A stretch of DNA of 64,000 nucleotides from Shouchella patagoniensis (GTDB lineage Bacteria > Bacillota > Bacilli > Bacillales > Bacillaceae_D). A program made the translations under genes and the position numbers. Under the pieces are notes generated by a model that was not told where the DNA came from, did not search any database, and saw nothing but the letters and a program-made list of their open reading frames with translations. Shown piece after piece: positions 60,040 to 64,000 of this stretch (position 1 is its first letter; each line of letters opens with the position of its first letter). The stretch lies in assembly GCF_002019705.1 (NCBI RefSeq), contig NZ_KV917377.1, forward strand, positions 2,292,565-2,356,564, read 5' to 3'.

Positions 60040-61266
60040 TTATAACAAGATCATGATAATCGCGCCATTCAACAAATTCGCACACGTTGCTGCAAAGAGC
60101 GCTTTTCCAAACAACCCTTGAAACTCTTTTTTCCGATCAGGCACCATGCGAGAAAGCATCCCTATTAAACTTCCCGCCGCGCCGAAGTTCGCAAAGCCAC
60201 TTAAAGCAAATGTCATAATGGCGACTGACTTTTCGGAGAATCCGTCAATCGATGAATAAAAACTACTAAAAGCCACAAATTCATTGACGAGTAGTTTCTG
60301 TGCGATTAAATTTCCTGCTTGAACCGCCTCCCCCCACGGAATACCGATAATAAAGGCTAATGGAGCAAATACAACACCTAAAATCGCTTCAAGCGTAAGT
60401 CCTTCAAATCCAAATAATGAAGCGGTACCACCAACTAATCCATTTAATAATGCGATTAAACTAATAAAGGCAATTAACATCAAACCAACGTTTAATGCAT
60501 ATTGAAATCCTTCTCTTGAGCTTTCTTGAATCACATCAAGTAGGTTGTCATCCTTTTTTTCTGCTTCCACACTTGCGGCTATTTCCGCAAAGTTCTCTTT
60601 GCCGGCCTGCTCCGTTTCTGGGATCATTAGTTTCGCAAGCATGATGCCTGTTGGCGCTGACATGACCGCCGCTGTCAACAAATAATGTAGTGGAATGCCC
60701 ATTGTACTAAGGCCAATCATGACGGCCCCTGAAACGGATGACAAACAACCAACCATAAGCGAGAAAACTTGGGAGCGCGTCATCGTATGTAAATACGGTT
60801 TAATTGTGAGCGGTGTTTGCGTGTTGCCTAAAAAAATATTTGCAGCTGCCGCCACCGACTCGGTGTACGAAGCCCGCATTACTTTTGCAATCGCTCCGCC
60901 GACAATCCGGACGATCCATTGCATCACACCGATGTGATAAAGAATGCTAATCAGTACGGTTAAAAAGATAATCATACCGAGGACGGTTACGGCAAAGATC
61001 GCAAATTCTCCGCCTTGTGCAAGAGGACCAAAAACAAAGGCAAGTCCTTCATTTCCGTAACCTACAACCACTGTTATCCAATTTGATACCGCTTGTAAAG
61101 CCTCTCGACCAAACTCCCACCGAAGAACAGCCACGCCTAACAAGATTTGCAAAACAAACCCCATACCTACCGTATAATAACTAATCTTACGTTTGTTTTC
61201 GGAAAATAAAAACACCATTGCTAATATAATCATGCATCCAGCTAAACCCCATAACACATCAAGCAT
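60040..61266 (-). CDS. nupC: NupC family nucleoside transporter (CNT)
   Basis: 408 residues with about 9-10 membrane segments. CNT signatures include GNTQTPLTIKPYLHTMTRSQVFSLMVGCLSSVSG near 148, MSAPTGIMLAKLMIPE near 200, and FALSGFANFGAAGSLIGMLS near 355. It takes up nucleosides with protons or sodium. It is the first gene of the operon, behind GAGGGGG. The TetR-type operator lies about 25 bases upstream of its ATG. It starts at ATG 61266. Confidence 0.93.
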   Translation of the reverse strand: MLDVLWGLAGCMIILAMVFLFSENKRKISYYTVGMGFVLQILLGVAVLRWEFGREALQAVSNWITVVVGYGNEGLAFVFGPLAQGGEFAIFAVTVLGMIIFLTVLISILYHIGVMQWIVRIVGGAIAKVMRASYTESVAAAANIFLGNTQTPLTIKPYLHTMTRSQVFSLMVGCLSSVSGAVMIGLSTMGIPLHYLLTAAVMSAPTGIMLAKLMIPETEQAGKENFAEIAASVEAEKKDDNLLDVIQESSREGFQYALNVGLMLIAFISLIALLNGLVGGTASLFGFEGLTLEAILGVVFAPLAFIIGIPWGEAVQAGNLIAQKLLVNEFVAFSSFYSSIDGFSEKSVAIMTFALSGFANFGAAGSLIGMLSRMVPDRKKEFQGLFGKALFAATCANLLNGAIIMILL

Positions 61267-61659
61267 TGCCCTGCTTCCCCCTCACCATTCATAATTAGAC
61301 CAGTCTACATAATAATCATAATATAGAAAGAGGAAAGAAAACAATCCTTTGTTAAGAAATAGAGCTTATTTTTTATTAAAACAAGCTAATAAGAGCTAAT
61401 CATCCATCAAAAAACGAACATTCTTAAGTCGACAAACAAATTACCTTCACTATTTTTCTATTTTACAGAGCTCACTTCCTTTAAACATGTCTGCCCTCTA
61501 CCGAAGCAGCCATTCTACACGAACAATCGTGAAACCCGAAAAGACATTCTCGTTCGGGTCTAGGCTTTGATTTCCCAATGGATATTCGCCTCATACATCG
61601 ATATAATGACGATTAATATCTCTAAGCCGTCAACATAATGATAAAAAGAGGTGATGGAA
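61267..61659. other. Divergent intergenic region of nupC and a small membrane protein gene
   Basis: It holds the operator at 61291-61313 and a 7-bp inverted repeat ACCCGAA / TTCGGGT at 61534-61559 with a 12-base loop and no T-run. TATTAT near 61316 may be the nupC -10 box. No purine riboswitch was recognised. The remaining AT-rich sequence shows nothing else. Confidence 0.4.
61291..61313. promoter_or_regulatory. LmrA/YxaF-like operator before nupC
   Basis: A palindrome TAGAC-CA-GTCTA (61296-61307) set in ATAAT-type flanks. B. subtilis LmrA and YxaF bind sites with TAGACC-type half-sites in AT-rich flanks, and the second gene of this operon encodes a regulator of that branch. The site is between the presumed -10 box and the start codon, where binding would block transcription. 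Confidence 0.65.
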
Positions 61660-61983
61660 ATGAAATCATTAGATGTACGAATACTTGCTTTAAGTTCCGC
61701 GATTACCTTGTTACTTATTTTCATTGTTCCGAGTAGCTATCTTACTGAGGGGAAAGGCAGCTATGAATTCGGCTTTTTATTTCCTATGCTTACGATCTAT
61801 CAAGAAACAGCAACGAGTCATTGGTTTCTTATTAACGTCTTCAGTGAACATGATGGAATCTTGGTTAGCATCCCAGGAGCCATCGCCAATATTGTCCTCT
61901 TCTACTTGTTACTGCAATTCTCAAAAAAACGGATTGCTCGGAAGAATGCTCAAAGAAAACATGATTCTGCGTTACCTCATTAA
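61660..61983 (+). CDS. Small membrane protein, unknown
   Basis: 107 residues from ATG 61660, with AGAGGTG six bases upstream (a GTG three codons earlier overlaps that site). Two clear membrane helices: ILALSSAITLLLIFIVP near the start and GILVSIPGAIANIVLFYLLLQF later, joined by an outside loop (SYLTEGKGSYEFGFLFPML) and ending in a basic tail KKRIARKNAQRKH. No known domain was recognised. It is divergent from nupC and convergent with the HAD gene. Confidence 0.6.
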   Translation: MKSLDVRILALSSAITLLLIFIVPSSYLTEGKGSYEFGFLFPMLTIYQETATSHWFLINVFSEHDGILVSIPGAIANIVLFYLLLQFSKKRIARKNAQRKHDSALPH

Positions 61984-62052
61984 TCGTTCCACATACTGAA
62001 AAACTTCGAGGAAGAGAGGAACGTGCTCTTAGCTTTGTATTTTTTATGTCAC

Positions 62053-62730
62053 TCAAGTCTTAAAACAGTTCCGTTCCCCTTCAACTAGTACCCTCATGAT
62101 GTCGGTCACTTTATTGAAAACATACGTTGCTCCAGCACTAGTTAATTCAGCAGCTGACCCATACCCATATGTAACCCCAATTGAATCGATTCCACATGTT
62201 TTAGCCCCAATTATATCGTGGGAACGATCACCAATCATAATGACTTCGTTCAAATCTGTATTGCCTAGTTTCGTTAATACGTCAAAAATAATTTCGTTCT
62301 TATGACGTCTTGTCCCATCCATATTGCTCCCAACGATTAAATCAAACAACTGATCCATTTGAAAATAATCAAGGATTGCTTCTGCAAAAAGGGTTGGCTT
62401 AGATGTTGCTACTGCAAGTGTCAAACCTGATGCTTTTAGATCTCCAAGCATTGGCACGATGCCTTCGTATAGTGTATTTTCGTACATACCAATTGTCTTA
62501 TACCGTTCACGGTAGTAACCAAGTGCCACCTGAATTTGTTTATCCGTCATTTGAAAATACTGTTTAAATGAATCTTGCAAAGGTGGCCCTATAAACAAAT
62601 CCAACTTCTGTTTTTCCAAAGTAGAGATTCCCATTTTTTGCAGCGCGTACGTCATTGATTGAATGATTCCTTCTTTTGGATCTGATAGGGTTCCATCTAA
62701 ATCAAACAAAACGACTCGATACTTCTTCAT
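62053..62730 (-). CDS. HAD-superfamily phosphatase (phosphoglycolate-phosphatase-like)
   Basis: 225 residues from ATG 62730, with GGGGG six bases upstream. Motif I LFDLDGTLSDP (nucleophile Asp near residue 9), a helical cap, motif II VATSKPT near 107 and motif IV GDRSHDIIGAK near 170 show an active HAD hydrolase. IGVTYGYGSAAELTSAGATY at the end is typical of Gph/PpaX-like enzymes. It removes phosphate from a small molecule such as phosphoglycolate or a nucleotide; which one is not clear. Confidence 0.85.
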   Translation of the reverse strand: MKKYRVVLFDLDGTLSDPKEGIIQSMTYALQKMGISTLEKQKLDLFIGPPLQDSFKQYFQMTDKQIQVALGYYRERYKTIGMYENTLYEGIVPMLGDLKASGLTLAVATSKPTLFAEAILDYFQMDQLFDLIVGSNMDGTRRHKNEIIFDVLTKLGNTDLNEVIMIGDRSHDIIGAKTCGIDSIGVTYGYGSAAELTSAGATYVFNKVTDIMRVLVEGERNCFKT

Positions 62731-62775
62731 TTGCCGCCCCCTACTCATCAGTCTTACCTATTTTCTATACTCGCC

Positions 62776-63537
62776 TTATCCATTCCATCCAAATTCTCTT
62801 GATATGCGCGCTGCTGTTTCTCTCACTTCTGAAATTAACCTCTCCTCTAAGAAATCATAAGAGATTCGATTCATCGGCCCGGAAACACTAAAACTACCTA
62901 TCGTTTTTTGATTGAAATCGTAGATAGGGCATGCAATACACCTTACCCCTTCTGTGATTTCCTGATCATCTATCGCATAGGATTGGTCTTTAATACGCTT
63001 GATTTCTTCCGTTAATTTTTCAACTGAATCAATGGTATATGGCGTTAATTTTTTGAAATCAAATGTAGAAACAACGGTTTCATATTTCTCATGATCCATG
63101 CCTGCAAGCATCATTTTACCGACTGCAGTGCAGTACATCGGCGCTTTGCTTCCAACTCGTGAGTACATGGCAATTGGCTGCGTACTTTCAATCTTATCGA
63201 TATATAAAGCCATTCCATTGTCCTCGATACATAAATGAACGGTTTCATTGATTTCTTGTGAAAGCTGCAATAGATGAGGCCTTGAACTCGTAATCAGATC
63301 ATGATCATCAAGGAAATGGGTCGCTAAACTGATCACTTGGTATCCCATTCGATATCGTTCCGTCTCTTGATCCTGACGTACATAATTGAGGTTTGATAAC
63401 GTTGCTAACAATCGATGAACGGTTCCCTTAGACAGACTTGCTTCAGCCGCTAGTTCTGTCAGTTTTATTCCTTTTGGATGCTTGGAAAGAATCTCTAATA
63501 TCGTGAAGGCTCTCTCTAATGATTGCACATTTGACAT
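62776..63537 (-). CDS. IclR family transcriptional regulator
   Basis: 253 residues from ATG 63537, nine bases after AGGTGG. The winged HTH is at residues 5-65 (AFTILEILSKHPKGIKLTELAAEASLSKGTVHRLLATL). The effector domain has LCIEDNGMALYIDKIES, APMYCTAVGKMMLAG and DQEITEGVRCIACPIYDF (KdgR-like). It is divergent from a 2-hydroxyacid dehydrogenase gene about 200 bases away, which it probably controls. It is a different subtype from the IclR protein at 13228. Confidence 0.9.
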   Translation of the reverse strand: MSNVQSLERAFTILEILSKHPKGIKLTELAAEASLSKGTVHRLLATLSNLNYVRQDQETERYRMGYQVISLATHFLDDHDLITSSRPHLLQLSQEINETVHLCIEDNGMALYIDKIESTQPIAMYSRVGSKAPMYCTAVGKMMLAGMDHEKYETVVSTFDFKKLTPYTIDSVEKLTEEIKRIKDQSYAIDDQEITEGVRCIACPIYDFNQKTIGSFSVSGPMNRISYDFLEERLISEVRETAARISREFGWNG

Positions 63538-63624
63538 GCAGCTCGTCCACCTTTTTATTGTACTATCTTTAGTCTCTATCATAGAGGAAGCGTGCTAGGT
63601 TTGTAAAACACGCTTTTTTAAAAA

Positions 63625-63662
63625 GAAAACGTTTGCAATTTTAAAACAACGCCCTTTATAAT
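63625..63662 (+). promoter_or_regulatory. Promoter with overlapping cre-like site
   Basis: TTGCAA (63633-63638), 18 bases, TATAAT (63657-63662) is a likely sigma-A promoter for the gene at 63740. GAAAACGTTTGCA (63625-63637) overlaps the -35 box and resembles a cre site with two mismatches, so catabolite control is possible. Confidence 0.5.
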
Positions 63663-63739
63663 AAACACATACATTAAATGAAACACAGTTCCATTATACG
63701 GAACCAACTACAACTTTTATAGAATGTGAGGAGAAAGAC

Positions 63740-64000
63740 ATGATTACCAAACATGTATGCATTACAGATTGCGATCACGACACAATTGATCAAGAAACAA
63801 CCATATTTAACAACAACGATCTTTCCTTTTCCTTGCACCAATGGACAACCGAAGACGAGATCATTAAAAACGGACAAAACGCAACGGTGCTCATTAACCA
63901 ATACGCCCCCATTACAAAAAGCGTATTTGAAGCATTGCCACAATTAAGACTAGTTGTTCGGTACGGCGTTGGTGTGAATAACGTCGATTTGCAAGCAGCA
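63740..64000 (+). CDS. D-isomer 2-hydroxyacid dehydrogenase-like protein (partial, runs off right edge)
   Basis: 87 codons are present from ATG 63740, with GAGGAG upstream. The visible N-terminal catalytic half-domain reads ATVLINQYAPITKSVFEALPQ and then LRLVVRYGVGVNNVDLQAA, the substrate-side motif of phosphoglycerate- and C-terminal-binding-protein-like dehydrogenases. The NAD domain lies outside the window. It is divergent from an IclR regulator, which suggests a sugar-acid or hydroxyacid catabolic cluster beginning here. Confidence 0.8.
   Translation, partial: MITKHVCITDCDHDTIDQETTIFNNNDLSFSLHQWTTEDEIIKNGQNATVLINQYAPITKSVFEALPQLRLVVRYGVGVNNVDLQAA

Noticed and set aside
60002-60085. N-terminal extension of the TetR regulator
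   Set aside because: It lies within nupC, and the TTG at 60001 gives a typical TetR N-terminus with a ribosome site.

Overview
The window looks like chromosome from a low- to medium-GC, spore-forming, aerobic Bacillaceae member. The closest fit by eye is the alkaliphilic Shouchella/Alkalihalobacillus clausii group, which is an inference and not a database match. Supporting signs are strong AGGAGG ribosome-binding sites, frequent TTG and GTG starts, CcpA-type cre sites, consensus sigma-A promoters, a sigma-K-like promoter before a collagen-like exosporium protein, and B. subtilis-type genes (gtaB, glpX, nupC, ydhK, ywqH/ywqI-like genes). No rRNA, tRNA, CRISPR array or complete insertion sequence was seen.

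Layout. (1) 1-11.8 kb, minus strand: a Wzx/Wzy-type exopolysaccharide operon running gtaB, UDP-sugar dehydratase, flippase, glycosyltransferase, polymerase, two glycosyltransferases, phosphoglycosyl transferase, GNAT, a PLP enzyme and a partial ATP-grasp ligase. It follows a structured leader RNA resembling the eps-associated (EAR) element and a terminator/antiterminator pair. (2) 12.3-13.2 kb: a gamma-glutamyltransferase remnant and decayed DNA. (3) 13.2-21.1 kb, plus strand: IclR regulator, TRAP transporter, SDR, PPC-domain protein, acyl-CoA ligase, thiolase and its OB-fold partner, apparently an uptake and CoA-dependent beta-oxidation module for an oxygenated carboxylic acid. (4) 21.4-26.5 kb: collagen-like spore protein, small and broken genes, and an SDR/lipoprotein pair divergent from an AraC regulator.

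(5) 26.5-36.6 kb: an eight-gene minus-strand operon (dihydroxyacetone-kinase-like K and L, TIM-like and RpiB-like isomerases, GlpX, GntP permease, TIM-barrel decarboxylase, phosphogluconate-dehydrogenase-like enzyme) divergent from a DeoR regulator and a transketolase. The content fits conversion of D-apionate through 3-oxo-isoapionate and L-erythrulose to D-erythrose 4-phosphate. A shared operator-like motif occurs before both dhaK and the transketolase, and a cre site sits inside a consensus promoter.

(6) 38.0-44.6 kb, minus strand: a type VIIb (Esx/LXG) effector locus. An LXG protein with a glycine-zipper C-terminus is followed by a tandem array of three-helix membrane proteins of two subtypes in an A-B-B, A-B-B, A-B order. 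One copy is frameshifted and two are decayed. These look like a diversified immunity bank against a membrane-acting toxin. (7) 45.2-53.4 kb, plus strand: a WxL cell-surface complex locus (lectin/WxL giant, LPXTG mini-protein, two WxL proteins, DUF916/DUF3324 protein, sortase, Mga-like regulator). (8) 53.7-64 kb: methyltransferase, a MurE-like ligase without the usual diaminopimelate motif, AraC regulator, ydhK, a response-regulator remnant, the nupC-tetR-punA nucleoside operon with a LmrA/YxaF-like operator, a HAD phosphatase, and an IclR regulator divergent from a truncated 2-hydroxyacid dehydrogenase.
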